From NCBI GenBank assembly GCA_031763025.1, contig JASSKH010000031.1, forward strand, positions 4,920,358 through 4,984,357: a DNA stretch of 64,000 nt, given 5' to 3'. Source of the DNA: Macrocystis pyrifera. Its lineage: Eukaryota > Sar > Phaeophyceae > Laminariales > Laminariaceae. This document shows positions 18,301 to 28,880 of the stretch, piece by piece. Position numbers and translations under genes: made by a program. Numbering within the stretch: the first letter of the stretch is position 1; the number at the start of each line of letters is the position of its first letter. The notes beneath the pieces were generated by a model that was given only the letters and a program-made list of their open reading frames with translations, had not been told where the DNA came from and made no database searches.

Positions 18301-20046
18301 TTTTTTTTTGTTGCAACACTTCGCTGTCGGTATTTGCAAATATCGCCGACGGTATTTGCAACATCACTGTCGGCATTTACAATTTTTCGTCGCCCCGAGT
18401 TCAGAAAACAAATGATGACGTCAACTAGTAATTCATCTGGGGTCGTCATGCGCCGTGAGCTCGGTCTCTGCCTCCTCCCAAGCCCCTGCCGCTGTCGGTA
18501 TATGCAAAGTATTGCTGTCGGTATTTGGAATGTCGCGGGCGGTATTCGCAATGCCGCTGTCGGTATGATATGTACAACGTCGTTGTCGGTATCTTCAGTA
18601 TCGCTGATAGTATTTGCAAGTTTTGCTGTCGGTATTGGGGATGTCGTTGTTGGTATATGCAATGCCGGTGTCGGTACGTGCAACGTCGATGTCGGTATCT
18701 GCAATATCGCTGTCGGTATTTGGAAGTTTTGCTGTCGGTATTTGGAGCGTCGTTGTTGGTATTTGCAACGCCGCTGTCGGTATGTGCAACATCGTTGTCG
18801 GTGTTGCAATTATCGCTGTCGGTAGTTGCAAGCCGCTGTCGGTATGTCCAACGTCGTTGTCAGTATGTCGGTATTTGCAAGTTTTGCTGTCGGTATTTGG
18901 AATGTCGTTGTTGGTATTTTGAAACGCTGCTGTCGGTAAGCGCAACGTCGTTGTCGCTATTTGCAATTATCGCTGTCGGTGTGGCTCACCGGCTCGTAAG
19001 CGATGACGATTTTGTCCATCTCCTCTGCCGATACGCCGGCCAGGTCCTTGCCCAGCTGGACCGCGCAGATCTGCAATTTGCGCGGGTATTTATAGGCGGA
19101 AAGTCACGACGACAAAAAAAAAACGCCCCATGAGACGTACATGTAGGAACACGAACGTAGCAGCAGCGTCAGCGAAGATAACGGGAATGGCGTGGGGCGG
19201 AGTGAAGTAGATGGGGGGCGAGGGATGGGCGCGGGGGGGGGGCGAAAGGTATGACGACCCTGCCATCACAAAAAAGTAGACATTTTTTTTTTCACCAGTG
19301 GAACCAATTTTGCGCTGGTTAATGTCACATAAAACAAACAACACCGGTACTATGTGCTACCCTTTCGCTCGTGCGACTATCGCTGCTTCTCCTCCTACCC
19401 CCTCGACCCCTTCCCTCCAAACCTCCGCTCCCCCAACCACAACAATTGAGACCCCTCCGGTTCCCCTGTCCCTTTCTCAAACATACCTCCTTGTTAAGTC
19501 CCGCTTCGTACTCCTCCTTGCTCTCTCCGATGCAGAGGATGGGCTTCAGCCCCGCGTCCAGCACCTTGCGCACCTTTTAATCGTCGAAAAACAACGAATT
19601 ACGTTTGTCGTGCGTGCACCCGTTTAAAAAAAAAAACGCAGCCACAATAAAAAAAAATTAAAAAGTTGACCTATCGACAACGTGGGGAGCGAAACTCATG
19701 ACGTCACACACAGTAAAGCTCTGGCCGTACATGCAAAAGGACCGTTCGGGTATAAATGTGAAAGCCAAGCGGTCCTTGCATTTTCGGGCAGAGTTGAGTT
19801 GGCGGTTTCAACGCTGCCGTTCTCGAACAGTGGCCGCAGAGGATGTATCTACGTGCCCCCCCCCCCTCCCCCCCTCAGGAAGGGGATAAGATTAGCAGAA
19901 AGTTTCCATGTAATATATGGAAACAACGTAATGAGCGCCCGAATGTTGGAGGTGTCTCTACCAGGAGTTAGGAACGGTGCTCCGTCTCGAAAGAGATGCG
20001 TGGTCAATGGTCAAATGACTAGGGCAAGCAACAAAAGAGTACGCCC

Positions 20047-20105
<59 letters not shown>

Positions 20106-23100
20106 CACCCCCCCCTCCCCAATCGCCTACCCCAACTAAAACTCTGCATATCATCATAAATACATGAACAAGGGGCTTCGCCGGCGGCCTGAATGGTCGC
20201 CGGTCGCCGCGTCGGGTGATGCCCACGATGATGGCAGCGTATCTGCAAAGCGGAGGTCAGACTTAATGCCGAGACTTACGAGGATTTTTATACACGCTAC
20301 CCAAAACGTACAGAGAATGAGCGTGACTGATGTCCACATTCTCGTGTGGTACGGTATTAGGTCAAATATTCGACACGCATGAATGAATACAGCGTGCTTC
20401 GCCGGCGGCCTGGATGGCCACGTTGTTACTGCGGGGGACCATAGTAAATAGGACCAAATATTGTTAGCAAAATTAGGTAAATATATAGGTTTTTGTGTGT
20501 ACCGTAGGTCATATTTACTATGGTTCCCCCTAATAGCAGCGTTGTGACGTAGGATTGAGGTCCGACTCGGTGCCAAGAGATCAGAGTGTCCTAAACACCG
20601 CCCACGGAGAAATCGAGCGACTGCCAGCTGCACAGATACGCCCCAGGTGTGGGGAATAGTCGGCTTTTTGGGGGGGGGGGGGAGACATAAAAACATGCAG
20701 GAGTTGAAACGAGCTATGGCACTACACGGGGAGCACTAAGATTTCAGAGAGCATCAGCCCACCGTTTCGATCACTTCATCCATTAGATTTTCCGCAATGT
20801 ACGGAAGATGCGAGGGTCTATGGACGTACGACTGCGGCCATGCATAACATGAGTACACCCCCCCCCCCCCCCCGCCCGCCCGCCCGCCATATACCCCCCC
20901 CGGCTCGCCCGCTCCCTCCTACCACCCATCCAAACAAACGATCACTCCGCAAAAATCACACCTTTCGGTTGACGGTTTCATCGCTGTCCCCGAACACCGA
21001 TCGTCGCTCGGAGTGCCCGCAGAGCACGTACGTGCAGCCCACGGACGCCAGCATCGCCGTCGAGACGGCCCCGGTGAACGCCCCCTGGTTCTCGATGTAC
21101 AGGTTCTGCGCGCCCACACTCACGTGGTTGCCAGCCACGCTCCCCACCTTAACCCAAAAAAAACGAGATCGGACGTAAATGTATAGTTGCACAAGAGTAG
21201 TGTTTTAGACCAGGTTTCCTGAAAACATTTATATGCGTCACGTGGCAAAACAAAAAATACGGCAAACGGTGAAGCAAGATTTTTTCGCAGCGAAAAAGTT
21301 CAAAAAAAAAAAAAACTCATTAAGAGCTGGGGGGAAAATTGAGAAGGTTTCAAATTTGTGAAAAAAAGACAAAAAAAACTCAAGTTGCAAATATTTGGAA
21401 AAACGGGAAGTTGCAAAACAAGCTGAAAACAAACGTGTAATTTTTTTCAAATTTTTGAGAAACAACCTCGCGTTTTTTGCAAAAAATTGAAGTTACGCTC
21501 TAACAACTGTGGTGCGGTGGGCGAGGACGGCAAAACATACACACGCAGTACACACATTCGAGTCGTGAAAGCACACACACGCGCGCACACACACACGCAC
21601 ACCAAATATATGACACACCCGCACCTACATATTATTTGGACACACAATTTTCACCCGCCTGCCCCCCCTACGCCCGATCCAGCCATCGCTTCGAAACCGG
21701 GCCTCTGCAGGTTATAAACTATGGGTAACCGAAGACGTCAACCTTTTTAGGATTACAGTCCCGCCTGGGAAACAAACTACGGAGAATTTGAGTGGTTTGC
21801 CATCATAACGGGACCGCAGTTCTAAAAGGGTTGCGAGAACGCCTCGCAAACCCAAGGGAAACCCCGCGCATCTGAATTGTTAATCAGGGCAGCCGGTTTC
21901 GTAGCGACAGTCCCAAGGCATGAAAAAAACAACAACAACAACAAAAAAACGCCGAAAAACTCACCCCAAGACATGAAAACGCCGGGCAGCATCAAGGGAA
22001 ACCTCGCATTCGAATTGTTAGTCGGGGCTGCCGCCTTCGTGTTTTTAGTGTCTCAACACTTCATCCTTCCCCTGCTGCAACTATTATCCCAGTCTTTATT
22101 CCAAAGTACTACAAAAAAAAAGTGGGTCAAACTTATGACGGGGGGTCAAGTCGAGCAAAAAATAAAGGAGAAAAAAAAGCCGAGAAACTCTTAAGCAAAC
22201 CCCATTTCGATTAGATGTCTGTATTTATAGTTACTTGCCTGCTCCCCCACGGGCACGAGGAAAGGGTGGGGGGGGATGACGGCCACCTCTACGTTTTCCG
22301 CGCCGGTGGTCAGCTCCGCCACCTGTTTCCGGGAAAAGCGAAAGGTGACAGATGTCAACATCGGAAAAGAGAGGTCTCGTTAGGAACATGCAGTACTAAA
22401 GTAGTAGTGCTAAGCATGCACTTAAGAACATGGCGCTACGAACGAGCACTAGGAAGACGCATGCGCTAATAGAGCGAGTTGGAAAACATGCTTACGAACA
22501 ATACCGGGCACGTGTACGTGGGTAGTTTCCTTTTGCAGCTCCAGCGGCTACAGGTCAAGAATATTAACGTAACCCTACTGTTGTTGTACTGAAGTCCCGT
22601 TTTCGGGACAGACCACGCAGATTCTAGACCAGTATTACGGGGGACGGACCATATTAAATAGGACCTGCGGTACACACAAAATCCTATATATTTTCCTAAT
22701 ATTGCTAACAAATGTTTGGTCCTATTTACTATGGTCCCCCGTAACTAGTTTGTCCCCGAGAAAGGGACAGCAGTCCTAAAAAGGTTAAAATCGTGGGTCA
22801 AGTACATACCTGGTATATGTTTCGGTGTTATCTCCTAACGACGAGGGTGACTACTTGAAAATGCGCTAGGATCATGCGTTCGTATCAATGTTGATACTTT
22901 CTGTAGGTTTACTATTAAAACCGTGTGTACTCGAATTAACGTACCACTCTGTCTTTGAAAATAAGGATCGTTTGTATTGAATTTTTAATATAGGAATGAT
23001 CCCTACGGTTCGGGACAGAGCGGTACGGCAAAGAGCCTTTCCCAGAACGGAAAGGTTCGCCATTTTTACCGAACAAGTTTCCGGAATTTTCTGGCGGGAG

Positions 23101-26100
23101 AGCCTTTCCGAACCGATAGTGTTCGACTTTACGCAGCACCTTGCACCGCTGTCGAGGGAAAACGAGCGCGGAACAGCGATCGCACCCCAGAGCGAGCTCC
23201 ACGCTCTACGTACCTGGTGCGAAACATGGTACCTGGTATGAAGTATAGACGCTGTGAGATCGAAAGTCTACTCAAAAGCTGCGATAATTTGATTCGATCG
23301 GGCCTGCTTCGGGGTGTTGGTGTGTGTGTAGGTTTTTAGAGTTTTTAGAGCTGTGCACAAATTATTGCAGGTTTTGAAGCAACGCAATCGCTATACACCT
23401 ACCAGGTACCAGGTATGCCATAAAGGTGACTGCTGTAGATACGGCATATGCTTCCTTGTAGACGCTGCAGCACGGTCAGCGCAAGTCCAGCCCAGGCATA
23501 TAAGTGCCGTCATTTACATCCGTAACTTAAGAGACGTGATCGGTTTCCAGCCCGTGTGGCTTGCTGCTGCTGCTACCTGCGGTGTGATGCGATTGCGATG
23601 GTGCGCGAAGCATACGGTGTGTGGTACCTGGTATGTGATGCACCAGGGATGATAAAATCTGGCATGCAGTGTTCTTCGAGTGTCATACCTGGTATATGAT
23701 GTCCTCCAGGTTGGACACAGCCTGCATGGGCCTGGTACTACGATGATGGCTCTCTGCCGACCTCTATTACGGGGGACCGTAGTAAATAGGACCAAATATT
23801 GTCACTAAAAATGGGTAAATATATAGGTTTTTATGTGTACCATAGGTCCTATTAACTATGGACCCCCGTAATAGGTGCTGCTGCACTTTCAGGGGGTACG
23901 TAAATCGAAACTACAGGAGTAGCCTTTTGGTTATTAGTTATGTCCTGGTATGACATATCTATGGACAGCGAGTGCGTTTTGGACGATAACTGTCAGATTG
24001 ATGTAGACCACTATGAAAACCACACACCAAGAATTAATATCACGCGGTGGCCCCTACTATATAGGCCCAAAAACGGGGCGGAGAGAGGCTTCCCCAAGAT
24101 ATTCCTGAAGAATACAAACGTAGCATCGATGGGAAGCCTATCATCAGCCGCGTTGTTTTAAAAAGACAGCATTTCCGATTCAGGCAGTAGATTAGGAGAT
24201 ACAACGCACCAAAGTGGGTGCTTTGGGCCTGTTTTGGGCCGATTTACTATGGGCCTCCGTGATGTCAATAGTATACACGCGCGATCGAATTATCACCTTG
24301 TACGATGGGCTATATGACTCTAAACCTGACTGGTATGTTTTGGAGTTAACCCATAGCACACAGCGCGTACATGGATGAGTTTCGAGGGATTTTTTTCTGT
24401 CTCATCCATCACAGCCGAGCGTCATGTTTTTTTTTGCACTTTCAAACGAATAGAAAGCACGTGTATCAATAGTTGATACGTCAGCTACAGGAAAAAACTA
24501 GGACAGCAGTAGATACGTGGTAAATTATATCCGCTGAACGCAACCAACCTTGTCAAAATAGATTATAGACAGATGCTCAATTCTTCAAGAATCCGAAAGC
24601 TGAGATGGTGGCGATCGACACGGCAGCAGACACTACCAGCAGTAGACACACCGGTTCCATCGATCGCCCGTTTTCTACGACGGGAGTTCATAAAGTGTGC
24701 GGCGGTAATCAACTTTCTGAAGGCCAGGGGACAGGGGGAAGCGGGGGGGGGGCGTCTGTTCTTTGTCTTTTGGGCTTCTCGGAGCTGTTCATGAGCAGTC
24801 TAACATGTCATCATGCCGAACTATTGACTGACTGCACCAAATGCCAGGAAGTGGGTATCAGTATTTTCACCCCTTGACAGGCAGCAAATTTGCCATAATT
24901 TCCTGGACTGCCAGGACACCAAACTACGTACAGCAGTAGGTTGCAGGGTGGAACACTCGGCCCCACGAGAAATATGGGCACCCTTGTCAACGCACGTTTT
25001 CTCTTGCTTGACATGCCTCTCGGCATCTTTGGCCTGTACAGCAGTACAGCAGCGTTGTACTTCGATCACACTATTACTAAATACGATAAATAGTACCCGG
25101 TATGTGGCTCACGTGCGAGTACAGCCGTATACCATCGCGCTCTTTTCGTTCGCATGTGCATCATAGGTCCCACAGATCCCTCCATTAATACCACAAAACC
25201 CCTCTATTAATACCAATCCCACGAACGGCATGCGAAAAATTACTTATTAACAGGATTAGTGGGCAACCGGGAATCAGTTGAGCAGTATCACAAGGATTGT
25301 AAGGCCATCTATTTCACGCCTATATACGATACTGCTGTTTGTTGTTGCTGTTCCAACATCAAAAATTGCAAAAAAAACGCCACAAACCTACAAATGTAGT
25401 ATTACTAGTAGTCCGTGGTCACAGGACAGGCCCCAGCAACTACCGGTGGCTTAAGACACCACCTAACACCATGTATATTCATAAAAATTAAAAACAGCAG
25501 CTGTGAGAGACCTGTGCCAATGGGAAAGCGAAGTATCAATAAAAAGTTTGAATTTCAAAGATACCCGCCAAACATTTTTAGAACACGCTTCCTGTGGCCA
25601 CGTTTATAATAAAAAAAAAAGTTCTCAACTTTTGGAAAAGCCCGAAAAAGGCAAATATGGGGCCGAATGTTGGGCCAAGATCGGCTTCAGAAAAATTCAG
25701 GCCGATGTTTGGTTCGAAGCGGCGAGATTCCGAGTCCTCGACAGGCATCGATCGACAAAACCAACGACTGCGTCATGAATTCTGAACGGATTGCGCTCCT
25801 TAGGGGCTCCGACCCACCCTAGGGTCACCGTGTTCACACAATGGCCATTGACGTGTGGCGGGCGCTGGCCAGGCGTACGATAAAAAATAATTAGTCACTG
25901 GTGTGCACAAAACACGAGACAAAACTTTCTCGATCCATCTCGAATGGCAAAAAACAGGCTTTTTTTCAGGTTTGGGAGGATACCGCAGGACGCCGCCGGC
26001 AAGCTTTCGCCCCCTAGAGCATGTATCCACTTTCTATCTTCCATGCCGTCATCTATACTCGTTGGCCTTGCCCGACACCAAGCGGGTTGGCCGTGGGCTG

Positions 26101-28880
26101 AGTCTATATCGAGATCGAGCATCTATCGTCGCACGAGCTGATATTTATCGGCGTGTTTGACAATTTGCCACGAGAGAAAACAAATTGCGCCGCCTGCAGC
26201 CGTTAGAAAAGGTAAAAATGGAATATAGACAAGACGTACTACGCAACTTGCAAAGTTGAGTATCAACTATTTAATCAGTCGAACTCACATCTGACGTATT
26301 TCAAAATTTATAAAAAGAAGAAAAAATCATACATTTTTTCCCTTTTTTCCCACAGCGGCAGTACGAGGATATTTCCGGTTGATTTTTTAAAGCAATATTC
26401 TTGAAAGAAAACTTTTGGACTTCGCGTTTCCATTGGCAAAGGTCTGAGACCGAGGATCTGGTTGGAGCTCATCTTCGCAAGCTGTGCGTGTGATACTACT
26501 AATAGGTCCATAGTAAATAGGACCTACGGTACACACAAAACTCTATATATTACCCTATTTTTACTAACAATGTTTGGTCCTATATACTATGGCCCCCCGT
26601 AATATAATGGTGACACTTCGATCGCGCGTACTACAGCAGTACGCATTTTACATGGCCTCATAAAGGAAGTACAATAGTCCGTACACGAGTGCGAGACAGA
26701 GACAATCTGAAGCTGCAGAATTCAAGTAGTCATTGTGCCAGGTACCCGCTGTACGTATTGATAGGCCATCATCGTCTGCGCCCACAACGCACACGACCAT
26801 CACACGGATCGACACGTAGGACCCATTGAGCCTTCCTTGCCCTCCCCCGTTCCCCCCTTCACGTAGACCTTCGTCACTGGGCTCGTTATCATACCTACCT
26901 ATCGTACCACCATTGCATCGTATTATTAGAAACATGATACTACGTGTACAGTACAGTACAGTACAGTAGGAATAACCAACGACGTGCGATACTAATAGCG
27001 ATACGTTGATCATGGCTACTGCTGCTGTCGTCGTGGTCCTACCTGCTGCTATATACTGCTGTCGGCTGTAGACCAAAATAATCGTGCGGTCGACGGCACG
27101 CCTCCAGGAGGCAGGGAAATCCACAAAATCGCGCCGTTCTGTAAGTAGGCCTTTGACTCGCAGATTTTTGCTTTCAAATCGGGGCTGTCCGTCCGCTTAA
27201 CTTGAAAAAAAACGCTTAGGGGAAGCACAACAAGCGAAAACTCGCATAATTAGAGGACCACAGCTTGGCATAACTGCAGCACGAGCATATTTTGGAGACG
27301 TACCTTGTTGTACATACGCACCAGGTACGACTAACAAAAAAAAAAAAAGCAACAGCAGTGGTGGAGGTCGAGGACTTGGTCGAAACTCATCTTCTGCAAA
27401 CTGTGTGTGATGATACTTCGATCGCGTGTACTTCGGGTTTTATATGACCTCATCATGCAGGAGATACAGGCACTCCGCATGTACGAGGGAAGACAACATC
27501 TGCATCTACCATGGTATATACCAGTTACAGTTATCTGATGCAGTATGCTTACCGCATGACTCGAGCACGACGGAGCGTTTATAGTACTCCAGGGAAGTTT
27601 GTGACGCCTTGCCAGTTACGTAGTACCCAGTGAACCAGCTACCGGGCTACCGCCCATGTCAGTCTGAGTAGATACGTATCATGGCCGTACTGCTGTACCT
27701 GGTACTACTTACTGCTGTGCCGGTAGACTGTACAGAAAAGTACGAGCAGGCAAAGTTTCTCGTAATCAGCAACAACATCAGCAGTATATACAAGTGCCCG
27801 AATTCGGAAATCTTCTCATCCATCCGCGAGTACAAACAGGCCTTCGGTACACCAGATACTAAACACGGCTGGCCTGTGAGATGTGAAGGAGCACCCTATC
27901 GTCGCTCGTGCACAACAGGTTTGCGTCCGCTTGTTTTGGACTGGCAGGTTGGTGCGTACCCGTACGAGAGGCGGGGGAAAGGGGCATGCTCGCATTTTCT
28001 TGTGGCAACTATTAACACAGCTGTAGAGATCTGCTGCTGCTGCTGCTCCTGCTGCTTGCGACTGATATGCAAAGCACGAACCAACCGCCTGTCGATTATC
28101 GCACGTCCAGCAGGAGTACGTAGTAGATACTGGTGAACGGCCGCATCTCTGGCTGTCACAGCAGCCGCAGCCCTTGCTGCTTTTCTCTTGCAGCTTCGCA
28201 CTGGCCGCTATTTTCATGTTGGTACGGAATGGTGAGACGCCCATTTTTTACGAGTACGCTCTTTCAAGGTCAGAGGTAGGAGGGAAGACCGTGTCAGGTC
28301 AGGCCCGTTCATGAAGAAGGCAGGCGAGGGTGGTGACCGCGCCTGTCGCGCGAGCGGCGTTTTCGGTGCGGAAGGACGCATGCCTCCTCCCCCGCCCGGA
28401 AAAAAAAAAGGATCCACCCCGGCAGAGCAAAGAGCAAGGCAGATCTGTTAGTGCGCAACGACACAGGTGGTGGTGGTTGTCATGAGAGGTGCAGCGAGAC
28501 TTCAGCGGAGAAAGAAGCAGCAGGGTGGAACTTTCACAAGAGAAAACAAGACACGGCAAGGGTCTGTGTTGACGGAATCGATGCTCCACGCAATGTTGTC
28601 GCTCTATACACGAGGCATAGACCGTGCAAACCTGTTTGGCCAGGGCCTTCGCGGAGTCCAGGTCCAGGGGGTTCATCTTCCAGTTGCCGGCGATGAAAGG
28701 CACGCGGCCTCCAGCGGCCATCTGGCATACCCCTTGCTTGGAGTTGACGCGCTCCTGCACGCCGCCTTGCCTCCCCAAACCAGACGATGCGCCGTGGAAG
28801 GCCGTGGTCGGGGCCATGAAGGCGGAAGCCGCCGGCACGCCCGCCAGTACCATCGCGCAGGAAGATGAAGTGAACTTCAT
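15229..28880 (-). CDS. TPI: Plastid triosephosphate isomerase, complete, seven exons
   Basis: TPI interconverts dihydroxyacetone phosphate and glyceraldehyde 3-phosphate; the presequence places this copy in the plastid. Exons: 28632-28880, 22239-22322, 20962-21147, 19487-19573, 18990-19070, 17594-17720 and 15229-15365. Together they are 951 nt, encoding 316 residues with all phases consistent. The N-terminus is a signal peptide ending ASAF, then a Ser/Gly-rich transit region, then the barrel. The catalytic residues are present: Asn and Lys in GNWKMN, His in LCGHSERR and Glu in AYEP. Loop 6 (VWAIGTG) and the phosphate loops GGS and GALVGGASL are intact. Introns total 12.7 kb. Intron 2 is GC-AG. 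Partial copies of exon 6 lie in both neighbouring introns. Confidence 0.96.
16296..16370 (-). pseudogene. Decayed copy of the end of TPI exon 6
   Basis: On the minus strand this segment resembles the last ~60 bases of exon 6 (GACGGGGTC...CAGTACGGTG), including a donor-like GTGTGT in place of GTGAGA. It lies in intron 6, and its reading frame diverges upstream. Confidence 0.65.
16743..17163 (+). mobile_element. MITE interrupted by ~300 bp
   Basis: The left end (TATTACGGGGGACCATAG) at 16743 and the matching right end at 17101-17163 are separated by about 300 bp of unrelated sequence with TTCTTTGAAACAGCCGAACA repeats. Confidence 0.75.
17215..17512 (+). mobile_element. Inverted-repeat element with CTATAGTGCCGG ends
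   Basis: The left end TGGTCTCTATAGTGCCG is matched at the right by CGGCACTATATAGGGACCA. Internal TAGTGCCGG motifs recur. Related but incomplete sequences lie at 51640-51712 and 59620-59840. Confidence 0.7.
17346..17455 (+). mobile_element. MITE nested in a CGGCACTATA element
   Basis: A full-length copy with ends ATTACGGGGGGGTCTATAG and GGTTCCCCGTAATA. It lies inside the inverted-repeat element 17215-17512. Confidence 0.88.
17594..17720 (-). CDS. TPI: TPI exon 6: loop 6
   Basis: The exon encodes [18 protein letters not shown] to [17 protein letters not shown], ending in phase 1 before GTGAGA. It holds the flexible loop that closes over the substrate. Two extra copies of its first ~50 bases lie upstream in intron 5, and a decayed copy of its last ~60 bases lies in intron 6. 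Confidence 0.95.
17942..18000 (-). pseudogene. Partial copy B of TPI exon 6
   Basis: On the minus strand an acceptor-like CAACAG is followed by the exon 6 start, with two extra bases that put [11 protein letters not shown] out of phase with exon 5. Similarity ends after TATP. The flanking pyrimidine-rich DNA is duplicated too, giving a tandem unit of about 250-270 bp. Confidence 0.8.
18186..18240 (-). pseudogene. Partial copy C of TPI exon 6
   Basis: This third copy reads [12 protein letters not shown] on the minus strand. The acceptor dinucleotide is lost (GACGG in place of GACAG) and similarity ends after about 40 bases. It is unlikely to be spliced in. Confidence 0.78.
18990..19070 (-). 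CDS. TPI: TPI exon 5: catalytic Glu
   Basis: The exon encodes [18 protein letters not shown] and DKIVIAYEP. The Glu of AYEP is the catalytic base. The exon ends exactly at AYEP|, so loop 6 is in the next exon. The donor (CCG|GTGAGC) abuts the minisatellite that fills the next intron. Confidence 0.95.
19071..19486 (-). other. TPI intron 4
   Basis: The 416 nt intron contains only A/T homopolymers and a short G run (19231-19240). No repeat family was recognised. Confidence 0.6.
19487..19573 (-). CDS. TPI: TPI exon 4
   Basis: The exon encodes [20 protein letters not shown] and [16 protein letters not shown] is a conserved TPI barrel strand. The acceptor is AAAAG and the donor GAG|GTATGT, both phase 0. 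Confidence 0.96.
19905..20102 (+). repeat. GAGTAC module 2 with ~55 nt C tail
   Basis: GAGCGCCCGAATGTTGGAGG through GGCAAGCAACAAAAGAGTAC, then a nearly pure C run of about 55 nt (20048-20102). Confidence 0.9.
20426..20535 (+). mobile_element. MITE, TTACGGGGG family
   Basis: Full length, with slightly diverged ends TTACTGCGGGGGACCATAG and GGTTCCCCCTAATA, in TPI intron 3. Confidence 0.88.
20805..20872 (+). repeat. GAGTAC module 1, right end with C tail
   Basis: Only the last ~50 bp is present (GATGCGAGGGTCTATGG to AACATGAGTAC), followed by C14. Confidence 0.82.
20962..21147 (-). CDS. TPI: TPI exon 3: catalytic His
   Basis: The exon encodes 62 codons including [21 protein letters not shown] and [18 protein letters not shown]. 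The His of CGHSERR is the electrophilic catalyst. The acceptor is TTAAG and the donor AAG|GTGTGA, both phase 0. Confidence 0.96.
21148..22238 (-). other. TPI intron 2 (GC-AG)
   Basis: The intron holds an ACAC repeat (21565-21605), a stretch resembling the palindromic element at 9568-9797 (21740-21835), and an approximate ~110 bp tandem duplication (21845-22060). Confidence 0.55.
22239..22322 (-). CDS. TPI: TPI exon 2, followed by a GC donor
   Basis: The exon encodes [20 protein letters not shown] and FLVPVGEQ, the second barrel strand region. The acceptor is AAACAG. The donor is CAG|GCAAGT, the classic GC-AG form. Exons 1 and 3 join this exon in phase 0, and their barrel sequences fit on each side. 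Confidence 0.92.
22633..22744 (+). mobile_element. MITE inserted in another palindromic element
   Basis: Full length, with a small duplication in the left end (GGGGGACGGACC). The flanks (CCCGTTTTCGGGACA and GTTTGTCCCCGAGAAAGGGAC) belong to the palindromic family seen at 9568-9797. Confidence 0.88.
22940..23035 (+). mobile_element. Hairpin element, ATATAAGGA family
   Basis: Arms GTACCACTCTGTCTTTG and CGGTTCGGGACAGAGCGGTAC. Confidence 0.7.
23765..23873 (+). mobile_element. MITE, TTACGGGGG family
   Basis: Full length, flanked by TA on both sides (CTC-TA-TTACGG and CGTAA-TA-GGT). Confidence 0.92.
26500..26604 (+). mobile_element. MITE with truncated left end
   Basis: The left terminal G run is lost (TACTAATAGGTCCATAG); the right end GGCCCCCCGTAATA is intact. 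A related segment without the element lies at 27360-27500. Confidence 0.85.
28632..28880 (-). CDS. TPI: TPI exon 1: plastid presequence and catalytic Asn/Lys
   Basis: The ATG at 28880 was chosen because the signal peptide follows directly ([20 protein letters not shown] then FMAPTTAF). An in-frame ATG seven codons upstream (28901) is possible. The exon continues to [20 protein letters not shown], with the catalytic Lys in NWK. The donor CAG|GTTTGC is in phase 0. Confidence 0.93.

Larger units (their letters stand above)
17721..18989 (-). repeat. TPI intron 5: tandem exon copies and CTGTCGGTATTTGCAA minisatellite
   Basis: The proximal part is a tandem duplication carrying exon 6 copies B and C with purine-rich tracts (G run 17890-17914). 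From about 18313 to 18985 a degenerate GCTGTCGGTATTTGCAA array fills the intron up to the donor of exon 5. Confidence 0.8.
19574..20961 (-). other. TPI intron 3
   Basis: The intron holds a module 2 with a ~55 nt C tail (19905-20102), a MITE (20426-20535), a partial module 1 with C tail (20805-20872), and a duplicated CTTCGCCGGCGGCCTG motif (20176, 20398). Confidence 0.65.
22323..28631 (-). other. TPI intron 1, 6.3 kb
   Basis: The intron holds MITEs at 22633-22744, 23765-23873 and 26500-26604, a hairpin element (22940-23035), a segmental duplication (26445-26700 and 27360-27500), a repeat shared with 44705-44840 (26040-26165), and many TACCAGGTA motifs. Open frames here show no recognisable domain. 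Confidence 0.6.

Noticed and set aside
26648-27124. 158-codon open frame, minus strand
   Set aside because: It lies in TPI intron 1, contains no domain and overlaps a duplicated intronic segment.
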